A stretch of DNA of 64,000 bases from Melastoma dodecandrum (taxonomy: Eukaryota > Streptophyta > Magnoliopsida > Myrtales > Melastomataceae). The DNA is taken from positions 248,001-312,000 of the forward strand of contig JARUPY010000397.1 of the NCBI GenBank assembly GCA_029817715.1, written 5' to 3'. The first letter of the stretch is position 1. The number at the start of each line of letters is the position of its first letter. This document shows, in pieces, positions 12,161-24,072 of this stretch. Under the pieces are notes generated by a model. The model saw only the letters and a program-made list of their open reading frames with translations, was not told where the DNA came from and ran no database searches. Both the position numbers and the translations under genes were made by a program.

Positions 12161-14640
12161 ATTTTTCAACATGTCGGAGGATCGCATTTTAGGTAAGCTC
12201 AATATATTTTGAGCTTGGGTTTCTTGACTTGAATTGGCTTGAAGAGGTCTGCAGACAGAGATTTATGTTGAAAGAGAGTGTGTATTTTTACGTAATTCTA
12301 CCATCCTAAATATTTTCAGCGATGTTACATCTATGCCTCAATTTGCCAAGGTAAAAATTTGTATGGAGAAATTTATGTCCAAGCAACATCAATTAGTGTG
12401 GCGCCCGAAGTAGCTAAATTACACATCAATTACTATTATTTGTATTTTGGAAAAGAAAATTACGCATGATTAAATTACACGTCACGATTAACCTAATTTA
12501 GTGGATTCAGATAAATTCAACAATGCCGATGGGTATTGAATTCATAAGGATATCATCTACTTTAAAAAAAACATAAACGTATAACTATCACTAATAATAG
12601 AACTGAATGGGAGAGTGAATCAATTGTATCCTGTTCTAGACTCTAAGTAACTATTACTGTAAACCAGATTACAACCAATCATAACCCACCCCAAATGATG
12701 CCTTTATTTTACTTTTTGTGGTGAATGCTTCGTTTCATAACCGCCGTGGGCCTTTGGGATAAGTTGGATTGCCACATTAGTCTTCTTCGTTCATATAAAA
12801 AATGGATGCATCATGCCAAGTCTTTAGGACAACACAAAGCGGTTAATTGAACAAATGGTTATTTGTTTAGAAGCACCTATTTCAATAAGTTATAATGTTA
12901 GTCCGTAGAATCTTTTCTCCAGCGGATCAAATTTTAAAAATTTTCAAATAGAGTAGAGAAATCGCTATTACGAATAATGAATTACATTTGTAAAAAACTC
13001 AGATGTTTCAAGTTCTTTTGTAAAAGGAACTTTGTTGTTTAAACTAACGATTTCTCGACCTATTTGAGAAAATTTTGAACTTACTGCCCTATTAGATAAA
13101 TTGTTTTGTCAACCAACGGTAATATGGAACAAAGCTCTCCCAAACAGAGCATATCTGCATTTAGGGGATCTGGGAAAAGGCTTCCATGATTTTTGCCAAC
13201 ATCATCTTTCTACAAACGGCCATCTCATTATAAACTCCCATTCATGAATCTATGCATATAACCCTAGATTAGGTTCCAAAATATGGTTTACTCAGACGTA
13301 TGCAACTTGTGGTTTATTGTTGTTACTTCACACTTCTTTGTCACAATCGACCCCATTAAGACCATCCTTCATCACAAGAGACATGAAAGCTCAATATTCA
13401 GTGCCTAAGACCCAACAAAACCCAACCGAACTCCTCTCAACTTGACCCCAGAAAGAAAACACAGTATCTGAAACTTAAAGATTTTAACATCTCCGTCTGA
13501 CCAAACAAGGCTAGATCAGATGGCCACGTTCATCTTCTGAGTCCTAATTTAAGGACATGGATGACTTCATTCTCTATCATCCAGCACTCCTCGCTGATGC
13601 TCAGGTAATCTACCACTCTCCAAAACCATTTGGACAGCTAAAACACCTCCCATTTGAAGATTACTTAAATAAAATATCCATCCGTACTTTTCCTTTTTAA
13701 GTTAAACCTGGATTCATGATGTAATTAACAAGGATTTGAATCTAGTCGACAGAGAAGAAATGCACCTCATGTGACCCAGAACAGAACCTTTTCATCTGCT
13801 TTGGTCATGACAGTTTGGTGGAGAATCTTACCAAACCCTTGGTTTTGACTCTTTTTAAGAGTTTTGGATAAGAACCTTGCCTGCCATTTGCTGCCAGATA
13901 CTGCCCACCAAGAAAAGAAACGAAAAAATTAAGTCCCCCTATGATTAATATCAAAAGACAGGGACGTATAAGCAAATAAAAGAGGTGGGGGTCAATCAAT
14001 CCTGTTATGCGAGAAAAAGAGGATAAGGGAGTTAAGACTTGAAATGCGAAAAATGTACGACTTAAGAAACTAGACTTAAGGCTAATAAGGGTCACATGAA
14101 TGATACCTCATTTAAGCTCTCCACGCCAGCATGTCCAGAACTATCTTAGAGTCCTCCATTCTATGCAATGGTAGAATTCAATCACCATGACGCATTGCTG
14201 CATTGCTGCAAGAGTAGGTCATTTTCAAATCCGTCGAAACTGAAACAGGACATGAAGTAGAGCAAGATTTCAATCGAATAGTTTTCCAAATACAGAGGCT
14301 GTTATGTGTTTTTATGAAGTGATGCATTATAATCTGAACAAAGAGAAATCATGCAAGTGCAGCCTTCCATCCATCTTTAAGCTCGAATTTCAAATTACTG
14401 AACATATTTGAATTTCCAGTTACAATTAGAATTGTTCGCTGCCCATTTTCTAAGAAGTCCCAATCTACAGCATTCAGGAGACAGAACAGGAAAACATCTA
14501 GGAGAAACCTGGATATAGCAAAAGGAACAACTCCAGATTCACTTTCACTTGAATTTTCCAGCCAACATATTATTTATCAAACAACCCTCCAACAAGAGGG
14601 AAAACCTGATAAACAGATTCTAACGGCATGGAACTTCACT
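12161..14640. other. Intergenic spacer downstream of the PI4K-gamma gene
   Basis: Mixed-composition DNA without a frame that resembles a known family. The longest open stretches are under 100 codons, with no splice partners or conserved motifs. The segment nearest 14640-14792 is likely 3' UTR and terminator of the minus-strand PI4K-gamma gene. No RNA gene was recognised. Confidence 0.4.
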
Positions 14641-14792
14641 GATTGAAAGAATATTTACAAGAAGAGCTACCCTGCCCCAGATATCTCACTAGCAACCTAT
14701 CCTACCGAAAACACACCTCCACTTCCTGAAATCCTAAACCTTTAGGAATTTTCTGGTCCTCTTTGTTTTGCACGTATTCCTAAACTTGGTTT

Positions 14793-16724
14793 TCAAAACT
14801 GGCATGAAGTGCCAAGCCGCTGCCACTGCCTCTGATTCGAGATCGATTTTCTGTTAGCGAATGCCGGCTGCAGCAGCTCCTGGAATTTCTCCAGAAAATG
14901 ACCCCACTCCTGCTCGGACATGTCGGCCAAAGTCACAAAACTCAGTCTTGCAGGGAGCTGCTCGTCAGCACTTCTGTGGCCAGATGATGAATTTGCCATG
15001 CAACCATCCGCCTGCAATGCGTATGAGTATTTATGCTGTTTCACATTTTTCTTGCCCAAGGTTGTGTTTCTAAGTGACATGGAAAGCTTCGACACGGATG
15101 GGGCCCTCCCAGATGCGTGACATCTGGCCAAGTCCCCCCAATTATCATGTTCTTCCTCGCTGTCTTCTTCCTCAGTAACTTCATCTAGTTGAAAAAGCGG
15201 ATTGTGGTCCTTGCTACCATTGCCAATAACAAAAGGGGGATGCGCTTGGTGCATGCGTTTATCCGTGGTCATCTTTGCAGCAAAGTCTGTTTCTAGTTCT
15301 TCACAGTCTATGTCAAACTGAAACTCTTCATCACCAGCATCGGATGGGGGCAGAGTTTCCTCCCTAATTGATTGAATGGACCTCCCAGCCTCAATGCACA
15401 CAGCCTCAAGTTCACTTGGCCCCTCCTCACCACTGCGGAATTCCCTGCTCATCATTTCACCAATTTCTGAAAGGCACAAGCCATGAGTAGCAGCTTCCTT
15501 GAGGAAAATAGTACACAGAGTCAGCACCCGAAGACAAGCTTCACGAATCATTGGGAGTTCGGCTCGCAGCATGACACAATCAGTTAGGGGGTCAAGCATT
15601 TCGATATACTTCAGCTCCTCCTCTGAGAATGGGATTAACGCCTGAGGCCAATGCATCCATTCAAAATAAGGATCTTCCAAAGTTTCGGGCAGACATAGAC
15701 CATGGTCTATGGGGACCAGCGCCACCTGACCAAACCTCCCCATGGCATCCAGTTTCTTGACTAAAAGGTTCCCTGCATGCCTGTCAGTATTGAAGATTCG
15801 AATGTCCAAGATCCCGATGCGATGAACTGCAGCAACCGGAAACCTTGAGGCACCACAGTCACTGGCATCGAAATCATGGGGCATAAATTGCTGGAACGAA
15901 GCAATCTTGCTGACCGCCTTCTTTTCGTTTGACTTGTTAGGGTTTACCCCATTGTTTACATTAAATATGGAGTGAGATATTTTTACCAGCGCAGTTGGAG
16001 GAACATTAGCAAAACGATTGTTGTCCAGAAGATAGGCAGCAACCTCTCTGATCCCTGTTTCTCCAACACGAACAGACCGCTTCAACCCAGGTTGTCCTAG
16101 AGCTTTACCAACAAAACCTTTCGGGTTATTAGGGGCAAAAGGCTCTTCATCTGTCGGCTTGACAATTGCCAGACATTCACCCCGGAAATTTCTAAAAACA
16201 TATGCCCCTCCTAGTCCAGAATGGACAGGAATGGGATCAACTCCCATCTTGATTGCCTTGACAATGTCTCCAAAAAACGATTTGGTCCAGTCAAACCTGC
16301 TCGACAGACCCAGTACCTCTATTAGCCTGCTCTTATCTCTGGGATAGGTTTCCTTGCCAGTAGGATAAAGGCAGGGAGTCGATGAACTTTTGTGCAAATT
16401 TTTCAGAGTAAGGAGAAGCGGGGAGTCATTCCAGACTGCACTGAGGTCATTTTTCAGAACCATATCGCCACAAGTCAGCGAGCTTTCATCGGTGGGGAAA
16501 TTAAGGGCAACCTGCAGCCGCCTTTTCACAGTTTGGACATTATCGCCACCGTCCAGCTCCATGCCAAGAACACAACCGGTCTCTGTCTGCACGAACACCC
16601 GCCTCCTCCCAGAAGGCTGTCTCCCTTCATTTTGCTCGTCTCGGTGGTAGTCGCGGCCATGAGGGATCTCGAGGAGAGCTGCGGCCATCTGCACCTGAAC
16701 GGGGCTATCCCTTTCCCGAGACAT
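14793..16724 (-). CDS. PI4KG5: Phosphatidylinositol 4-kinase gamma-type (PI4K-gamma 5-like)
   Basis: One uninterrupted 643-codon frame, full length for the plant PI4K-gamma (UbDK-gamma) family. A ubiquitin-like domain spans about residues 41-112 (RRVFVQTETGCVLGMELDGG). The PI3/PI4-kinase-type domain spans ~168-430: glycine-rich GLGGAYVFRNF (170-180), candidate ATP-binding lysine in AIVKP (K189), catalytic loop FNTDRHAGN (311-319) and metal-binding PIDHG (338-342). The tail is acidic (residues ~480-530) and ends RLGTSCQF, a conserved family C-terminus. ATG 16724 is supported by the conserved start MSRERDSPVQVQMA. Several plant gamma members are reported to act as protein kinases rather than lipid kinases, so the substrate is uncertain. 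The minus strand carries a telo-box (AAACCCTAA, 17341-17333) upstream of the gene, a possible promoter element. Confidence 0.95.
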   Translation of the reverse strand: MSRERDSPVQVQMAAALLEIPHGRDYHRDEQNEGRQPSGRRRVFVQTETGCVLGMELDGGDNVQTVKRRLQVALNFPTDESSLTCGDMVLKNDLSAVWNDSPLLLTLKNLHKSSSTPCLYPTGKETYPRDKSRLIEVLGLSSRFDWTKSFFGDIVKAIKMGVDPIPVHSGLGGAYVFRNFRGECLAIVKPTDEEPFAPNNPKGFVGKALGQPGLKRSVRVGETGIREVAAYLLDNNRFANVPPTALVKISHSIFNVNNGVNPNKSNEKKAVSKIASFQQFMPHDFDASDCGASRFPVAAVHRIGILDIRIFNTDRHAGNLLVKKLDAMGRFGQVALVPIDHGLCLPETLEDPYFEWMHWPQALIPFSEEELKYIEMLDPLTDCVMLRAELPMIREACLRVLTLCTIFLKEAATHGLCLSEIGEMMSREFRSGEEGPSELEAVCIEAGRSIQSIREETLPPSDAGDEEFQFDIDCEELETDFAAKMTTDKRMHQAHPPFVIGNGSKDHNPLFQLDEVTEEEDSEEEHDNWGDLARCHASGRAPSVSKLSMSLRNTTLGKKNVKQHKYSYALQADGCMANSSSGHRSADEQLPARLSFVTLADMSEQEWGHFLEKFQELLQPAFANRKSISNQRQWQRLGTSCQF

Positions 16725-18250
16725 GAAATGAGAAGGGAGATTTCACACGACTTTGCAGCCAGCGAAAGTCCGAGAGAGCAAAAGCCGACCAAGTTCCCGA
16801 ACGACCGAGATGGGACAAAATTAAAGATCATGGATGGAAGAGATCAATGTCCAAAGATGTACCCCGCCATCCCGGAAATTCGAAATCTTTCGGAATTGGT
16901 TGCCGGAGGAACCACCCATCTACCCACACACACAAAAATAAAAACAGAATCGAATCAGATCAAAAAAGGAGAAGTGGGAATCACAAGCGAAAGCGTAAAC
17001 AAACATGGAAGGTCGAAGCAAAGAAAAGAAGAGCCACATTCAGTTAATGGGAGGTAGAAACAGACACTACACCAGACAACAGAGCAGGCCAGGAAAACAG
17101 AAACCCACCATCTACATACAACTAGAAATGAAAAAAGAAGAAGAAGAAGAAGAAACCACCCACAAGTCGCCTCAAAATTAGGAGAGACCCCCCAACAGAT
17201 CATGCCGGACGAGGAATAGACAGTCAGCCACTGTCAAGCTACCTGCAATGCCTCTCTGAGAGAGGAATAAATAACCGAATGTTTAACCCAGACCCCTGGT
17301 TAATCCCAAAACTCTAGTCATTTCAAGTTGGGTTTAGGGTTTGTGGATTAATGGGGGTGGCCAATTATTTATTTACGACTGCTTAACGGCCACCTAATCA
17401 TGGTTATCATCCATCCATCCATCCATCATCTTCATCCTCGGTAACATTCCATATCCAATTTATCTAATTTTTTTACTCCGGGAATGATCAAATAATAAGC
17501 GACTTTAACACAGTCTTCATTCCCTTGTATACCAATGTATATGTCCCCTTTATTGTAACCAAATTCATACCAAGACACCCCTCCCTCTTCACTTATTTGG
17601 TGGTATATTATGTCGAAATTAGAAGATTGAATTTCCATATATTATAATAACAAAAACGGAACTCATTTTACTCTCTTTTCCTTTCTCTGGCTTTGTCAAA
17701 CAAAGACTACAACACTGTCACGTTAAATTATGTATACTGCAGTTTTAGTTTAATCTTAACTCCAACTTTTTTTTTTCAAATAAAGTATTGGTTGTTAAGT
17801 CATATTAGATTTTGATTTTACTTAAAAATTGGACATATTAAATTTATATTTCTTTATTAGAAAGAAAATCCCATATATATCAAACATTGTGTAAGGATTT
17901 TTTTCCCGTAATATTCCACGTGTCCATTATGCCAGGAAAACAATCAATAAAAAAAAATTATGCTCTATTGGCACGAGGGTTTATAAATTTATAAGATTTT
18001 AATTAATAAAACGGGTTGCTATTTTAACTAATCGCAATATCACATTTGGGAAAACGTACACCTGACACATTGTTTTAACAAATACGTTAACATAAGATAA
18101 CATCAATACAATTTATTTATTTTCATAAACTCTCGTCCAATAATATCGTATACTATAATTTCCTGACGATGGGCATCAAGGAGTTAGGGAAATATAATTT
18201 CAGCACATTGCTTCGAACATGGGCATGGTGAATTAGATCGCTTATTGCAG
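16725..18250. other. PI4K-gamma 5' region and AT-rich spacer
   Basis: 16725 to about 17260 is probably 5' UTR and promoter of the minus-strand kinase gene. It holds a GAA-type microsatellite near 17128-17150, a telo-box-like AAACCCTAA on the minus strand at 17341-17333, and a (CATC)n run near 17408-17428. 17640-18250 is AT-rich with no recognisable gene. In particular, no exon with a GDSL-lipase N-terminal block I was found here. Confidence 0.45.
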
Positions 18251-18443
18251 TCGAAATCCTTGCAGGGGAAATGCTTGCCGCTTTCCGAACAGGTTGACTA
18301 CTTCGAGAACACTGTATGTCATGACCTATCGTCCCCATGAAAGACGAGCTCAAGCTCCATCTCGAGACGTCGATCATTCTCATATCCATTGCCGGCAATG
18401 ACTACACCCTCGGGTACTTGTTGGATGAGAAGATGCGTATGAA
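18251..18443 (+). pseudogene. GDSL esterase/lipase fragment, 5' piece
   Basis: After an acceptor-like ttgcag the sequence reads CLPLSEQVDYFENT, then changes frame and continues LKLHLETSIILISIAGNDYT and on to LLDEKMRMK. It ends at a donor-like GAA|gtaaga. These blocks are the middle of a plant GDSL lipase, including the conserved GNDY. The frame change falls at a CCCC run near 18333-18336. No N-terminal exon with the catalytic-Ser GDS motif was found upstream. The remainder of the gene resumes at 30673, beyond the retrotransposon. Frameshift and missing 5' exons argue for a pseudogene. Confidence 0.72.
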
Positions 18444-18557
18444 GTAAGATATCACTTCCTATACCGAACTTCTCGTTCATTCTTTTGCTACAAACATAAA
18501 GGTAATCCCTGATTATGGAAAACGATCACAACTGTGAAACGTCATGAGACGGCTAAT

Positions 18558-18562
18558 ATTTC
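18558..18562. repeat. Target-site duplication, left (ATTTC)
   Basis: ATTTC directly precedes the TG of the left LTR, and an identical ATTTC follows the CA of the right LTR at 30658-30662. This fixes the element ends. Confidence 0.95.
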
Positions 18563-20621
18563 TGTTACACTAAGAGGGGGGTGAATTAGTGTTAATCTCC
18601 AAATTCGGATTTTAACGCTTTTTCGTTTTACCCCGCAGCAGAAGAAAGCTTCTGTTTAACAGAACCGTAGATAGGTTTCTGTACAACAGAACGTTCAAGT
18701 GTGTTCGCAATTTGTCTGATTGGACACAAGTATTTTTATAGTGGTTCAGCAAATTGCTTACATCCACTCTTCACCCAGATATTTGGATGGTTTCCACTCA
18801 AATGTATCTCTGTACAAATTTCACAAATGATTGCAACTGAAATCAGATCCAATGGTTCTGTACAATAGAAGCTTGAGTGGCAGAGCACAGACCAGAAGGT
18901 TCTGTACCGTAGAGGCTCGTTATGTAGTACAAACCCGAAGGTTCTGTACTATAGTAACTTAGGCTCAATATAGACCAGAAGGTTTTGTATCGTAGTAAGT
19001 TTGGCACAACACAGACCAGAGGGTTCTGTGTCGAAGTAGCTTAGGCACAACACTGACCAGAAGGTTCTGTGTCAGATGTGTTAACCTTCTATAGCACAGA
19101 TCAAGAGATTTTGTACTGTAAACGTCAACCTTCTATAGAACAGATCCAAGGATTCTGTATCACAGAAGGTATAGCATAGACCGTAAGGTTCTGTACCAAG
19201 AATGTGTCAATCTTTAACAAACCAAAATGGTTCGTATTAGAAATGACTTGAGTTATGTACAGACTGTAACGTTCTGCACTAGAGTAGATTCAGACCTTAA
19301 GGTTTTGCTCTACAGGAGGTTGTACAGATCCGAAGATTCTGCACTACAGGAGGTTGCACCAATTAACGTGACTAACAAGGTAGTAAATGCGCAATCCCTC
19401 AAGGATAACGACTTCGTGGCGTACCCCACGCGAGTACGTAGCGAACCCTACGCAAGCAGACAACGTTCCCTTTGTCTTAGGGTGGACAACGTATCCTTTG
19501 TCCTAGGATGAACAGCGTGCCCTCTGTCCTGGGGTGACAGCCTTCCTTCTGTCCTGAGGTTGAACAGCCTTCCTTCTGTCCTGAGGTTGAACAGCCTTAG
19601 GAAGGTGACAACCTTCTTCTTGTCCTGAGGTTCCTACACACAGAGCTCTACACAACAGAAGCTGGTTAGTCCCTCACCTTCTGTGCTCCCGAGGTTCAGC
19701 CCTTTTCTCCGACCCGCTGCACGTTGATCACACGACCTCCAGTCGTGCCTCCTGCCAACGTGTCCTGCAACTTCCAGTCGAGTCCCTCAAGCCCCCGAGT
19801 CACTCTCCCAAAAGGTTTCACCAACGATGCAGCTTCCGCCGGTAGTGCTCCTCGTGTGACTAACTTCGAACGAACAAAAGAATGAAGAAACTAAAGCTCA
19901 CGTTCTCTTTCAGAATGGAAAAAGGGAAAATGAATGTTCAGTAATTTTGATTGAGAGAGTGTGGCCTATTTATATACGCAAAAGAATAAAATACAAAAGG
20001 TAAATATATAAATCAATAATCTGCAAAATAAGAAATAAGAATTAGTTTACAAAATAACAGAATGATATACACGTGCATTCATTTAGCAAGGAAGATAATC
20101 ATATCAAAATAGAATAAGAATATGATAGTTTCCCTAAATGATGCAGCACAGAAGGTATCGCAGAAGGTTCTGATCGATAACCTTCTACTGATGGAAATAA
20201 TCGAAGATTTATTTCCATTGGGGTAAAGGTTTGTTCCATCCTGACAAAGACACACATGAGGATGTATCTGGACAGGTGGTGGTGTTTTGCAACCAAATAA
20301 ACGGTCATGTAGAGGTCGAGTAAGCTTACAGAAGCCTGTAGACCATCTAGTAGAACCTTTCCATATATAGAGAGATACATTTCCTTCTATAAGAAATATT
20401 ATCTCTAATATAATTATTTGGAAACCAAATCGATATATTTCGACCAGATAATCATCTAGATCGATAGGATTGTATTTCATAATTAAATAATCATCAACTA
20501 ATCATTTAATTACAAAAATGATTCTTACACAAGGTCCTCAACATGAGAAGCTTCTGTAGAATAGAATGTTCGACCTTCTGTAGAACAGAGGGTCCGGTTC
20601 ATCATCAAAACCGTCCCAACA
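18563..20621 (-). repeat. Left LTR (3' LTR of the Sirevirus-type element)
   Basis: 2,059 bp, near-identical to 28619-30657. On the sense (minus) strand it starts TGTTGGGACGG and ends CTTAGTGTAACA. A TATA box (TATAAATA, 19974-19967) lies mid-LTR. The LTR is crowded with short palindromes of the form ACAGAAGGTTCTGT or AGAAGCTTCT, and a short tandem repeat (unit about 27 bp, CCTTCCTTCTGTCCTGAGG) sits near 19512-19630. The single long open frame (20480-20079, minus) is shared with the other LTR and has no family resemblance, so it is not called as a gene. Confidence 0.95.
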
Positions 20622-20623
20622 AT

Positions 20624-20635
20624 CTCCCCCTTTTT
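20624..20635 (-). promoter_or_regulatory. Polypurine tract next to the 3' LTR
   Basis: On the element's sense strand AAAAAGGGGGAG directly precedes the 3' LTR (two bases, AT, then TGTTGG). This is the expected position and composition for plus-strand DNA priming. Extra G-rich copies lie upstream, near 20682-20700 (two AGGGGGAGT-like units) and 21044-21075, a recurrent feature of Sireviruses. Confidence 0.85.
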
Positions 20636-21370
20636 GATGATGACAAAACATTCATCGTTGAGGGAAATGTTTTTGCAAGAACTCCCCCTAACTCCCCCTA
20701 AATAGATGAGAGTAAGAGTTTCGCATTTGTACAGAACAATAAGGTTTCTGTGAAACAGAGCATAGAAGCTTCTGTTATAAAGAAGGTTATTTACAGAGCA
20801 CAAAGGCTTTTGTGATTTATACAGAGCGTAGAGCTTCTGTATTTAGCCCTACAAAAATGATGGTATTTCATTTCTGCACTCTCAGCAACTTTAAAAAGAT
20901 CACGAATCGTATTCCCTGCAGAAGGTGTGATTATGAGCTGTATCAGTCTCATAAGCTTCTACACCGTAGACGGTATAGCCTTCTACGACCCATAGAAGTT
21001 ATAGAAAATTAAAGAATTTTCTGTAACTCATACAGAGCTAGGTACTCCCCCTCAACATAATTTCTTCCCCTTTTTGTCACATCAAAAAGAAGATGAATGT
21101 AGGTTGAAAAAGAAGAGTAAGTTTCTTGCAGAAGGTATGACATAGTGTTCATGACCAACGTGCAGAGGGTAGTTTTAATTCTTGCAGAGGGTAGAACCGA
21201 GAGTTCAAAAACCATGCAGAATGTGGTGCAGAAGGTGTGACAGAAAGTTCAATACCATACTGCTGAAAGAAAATGTGTCCACCAGGTGGCACTTATTACA
21301 ATCTAGTAGACCACAGAAATCAATTTTTGGTCTAGCTAGAAATGCGGAAAAGAGATAACATCAAAAGAGT

Positions 21371-23182
21371 TCATTTTTCCTCTTCCTCCTTAGAAGGGAC
21401 TTCATCAAGATTATCACGGATAACCTTTGCCTGGCGTTCCAGCTCGCGAGTCAGGTTCACTACCATTTCACGTAGGACGCGCATATCTTCCTCATTGGCC
21501 ACAGCCTTCTGCTGGAGGTCCTTGAGGAGAACAGTTTGTTCCAGGAGGATGGTAATCTCAGCAAAGGACTTGGGCTGTCTCAGTTTTGAAGGAGCCTTCG
21601 CTGCAGAGGCAGAAGCAGAAGGTGCAGCAGCAGCCTTTCTGGACATTCTGGCAAACAGGGGCATATCCTCATTATCCTCAGTGGTGTCCTGTGACTTCCA
21701 TTTGCGAGTCTAGGAGGAGCCCTTCCTTACATAATGCATGCTAGCTATGATCTGGTGCCCAAAGGTACCAACCTTCCATTTCTCTTGGAAAGCGGATGCA
21801 TCAGTAGAAACACGGGCAAGCTTAAGAAGGCCGGCAATTACCTGGCCATAAGGCAGAGCCTTTCCTGTGGTATTGCAGCAACGTTTCATGTGCGAGAACA
21901 CCAGCAAACCAAGGTTGAAAGGGATTCCCTTCATGATGTGAGCCATCAGTGACGCATCAATTGAGGTGATGGTGTCAATGCTCCCGGTCCTTGGCAAGAG
22001 GCAGAATAGCACAACTCGATGCAATACACGAGTCTTGAGTTCCAGCTTTGTGGACTCCAGGTATTTGTCCGACTGGACCCTTTCCCCCATGATGATGCTG
22101 TAGGATTCCTCCTTTCCAAGATCTGACAGTGGGTCATATTCCTCACAGCCAAACAATTGGTTAACATCATGTGCAGAGAAGACGAACGGAACCCCTTCTA
22201 TCACTGTTTTGATAAACTTGACATTAGGTCCTTGTTCATGGAACGTAATGTTACCATTGAACTCTCTCAGGCGAGAAACGGCCACCTCTGCATATGTCTC
22301 ACAGAAGGTTTTCAGACCAACTTTCTCAAGCAATGGAGCAATGTCAAGATCATTTGCCTTAAACCAATTAAAATCAATGCGCTTGAAGGCAGCGAACTGT
22401 CGACCAGCAGCATCACATTTGGGCAATTTGATATCGGCAAGCACAGTTTCTATCTCCGTTCTAGAGACTAGAGGGTTTACCGAAAATATGAAGGTATCCA
22501 GCCCCTCAGCGAAGGTGTCCACGGAAACAGATTTCTCCGGGGACTTGGTTTTCTTTGCAGCCGCTTTGACAAGAGAGGTGCTGACAGTCTCGGGCTCTTT
22601 CCGTTTCAGCCTAGTCCGTTAAGATACACCTCCTGACTTGATGGTATCATGGAGAAGCTTTGTTCCAGAGGGTGCTGCAGGCTTCTGGGTAGCCTTCTTA
22701 GACGCAGAGGCAACACCCTTCTGCTTGAGATCAGGGGAGACCGAGATAACAGGAGCAACCTCATCTGGTTCCTTTGGTGCTTCATCGATAAGGGGCACTT
22801 CCACCTCCTCATCAAACGTAGCGTTCTCAGGAGTAGCGACCTTTGATGCATCAGTGTCATCAGCTGCAGAAGAACCCTTGGCAGAGGGTTCAGGGATAGG
22901 GAGCTCCTCTGTCGCAGCGACCAGGGATCCCTCATGTGCTTTCTCTTCCACTTGGATTTGGGCTTTTTCAAGTCCCTTGTCCTTGGAGAGCGGTTGCATG
23001 TCATCGTGGGTCTCAACAACTGCAGGGATGGTTTGTTCCTTCGCAGGAGAAATGGGTTTCTCCGACGAGGAAGGGGGTGGAGACCTGTTCGAAGATGAAG
23101 CAGGCTTCTCCGAAAAAGAAGGACGCGCCTTTCACTTTGCGGCCTTAGCCTTTTTCCTGAGCGATTTTGTCTTGGGTGCCAT
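21371..23182 (-). pseudogene. Third ORF of the Sirevirus-type element (env-like position), broken by three stops
   Basis: A single frame from ATG 23182 (MAPKTKSLRKKAKAAK) to the stop at 21371, about 603 codons, interrupted in frame by TGA (23134-23132), TAA (22621-22619) and TAG (21712-21710). The N-terminal part is Ser/Pro/Glu/Lys-rich and low complexity. The central 270 residues (22522-21710) resemble the 'putative plant transposon protein' domain often found as an extra ORF of plant LTR elements (family assignment from memory). The C-terminal 97 residues (21664-21371) have a heptad-like Leu/Glu/Arg pattern suggesting a coiled coil. I see no convincing signal peptide or membrane helix, so an envelope role is not supported. 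Function unknown. Confidence 0.75.
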
Positions 23183-24072
23183 GGATGGTGAAGGACGAAG
23201 GTCTGGGAGTTTTAGGGCAAAACGAGAGAGAGAAAAAGGGGATGCGATGATCTGAGGATGGTGTAAAGAAGAAAGGGTGACGGTTATGGGTTTTTAAAAT
23301 TGGCTCACAAAGGCGGTTTATGGGAATAAAATATTTTTACGCTCAAGTGATCTTTACAGATGTCATATCAAGCTGACATGCATCAGAGACAAAGAAAATT
23401 TCATTCCCTTGATTTGATCGTGTGAGGCGGTTGGCTTTTTCAAGGCAAGTAAATCCTTCGTCACCTTCTATTGAAGCTTCTTCTACACCGAGGAGCTAAT
23501 ATAACGAATAATTATATCCAAATATAATTTATTAGGATTTTAATATTCCTAATAAGGTTGATTTCAAGCAGAAAATTTTATTCGCTTCTTAATATCATCA
23601 AAATATTTTATTGGATAATATATTATATCTCTAGATTTAGTTTGAAAGTTACCTAATTTAGAGTTTAGGTAAGCATTTCATAATACCTTCTATAAGGTAG
23701 AGAGTTTAATTCAACTCTCTGTAATGAAGTGTACAGGCGATTGTACCTTCTGTTTAATAGAGAATGAAATTCAACCTTCTATTATATAGAAAGTTTAATA
23801 TCCTTCCTTCTATTGTGAAGTGTACGAACATGTACCTTCTGTAGTGTTGAAACAGATGGTTATACCTTCTGTATGACGTGTACAACTATGTACCTTCTGT
23901 AGTAGATTTTTAAGGTTCCTGCTTAACTTCTCTTTGTCTTATGAAAGACATTATAGAGGATGGCAGATTCCTAATTCACTTCTGAAAAGAAAAATTTTTC
24001 TTTATCCAGAGGCTTAGTAAAGATATGAACCAATTGGTGTTCAGTGTTAATGTGTTCCACAGTAACAGAACC

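Noticed and set aside
19227..19511. 94-codon plus-strand open frame repeated at 29284-29568
   Set aside because: LTR sequence on the antisense strand of the element; repeated palindromes create the frame.
20079..20480. 133-codon minus-strand open frame found in both LTRs (also 30115-30516)
   Set aside because: Its duplication is explained by LTR identity, and there is no start context, domain or conservation outside the LTR.
18563..20621. Regularly spaced short repeats, considered as a CRISPR-like array
   Set aside because: The repeats are degenerate palindromes with variable spacing inside a plant LTR; there are no uniform spacers and no cas genes.
22638..23255. 205-codon plus-strand open frame rich in Ser and Gly
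   Set aside because: It is antisense to the low-complexity N-terminus of the retrotransposon third ORF; no family resemblance.
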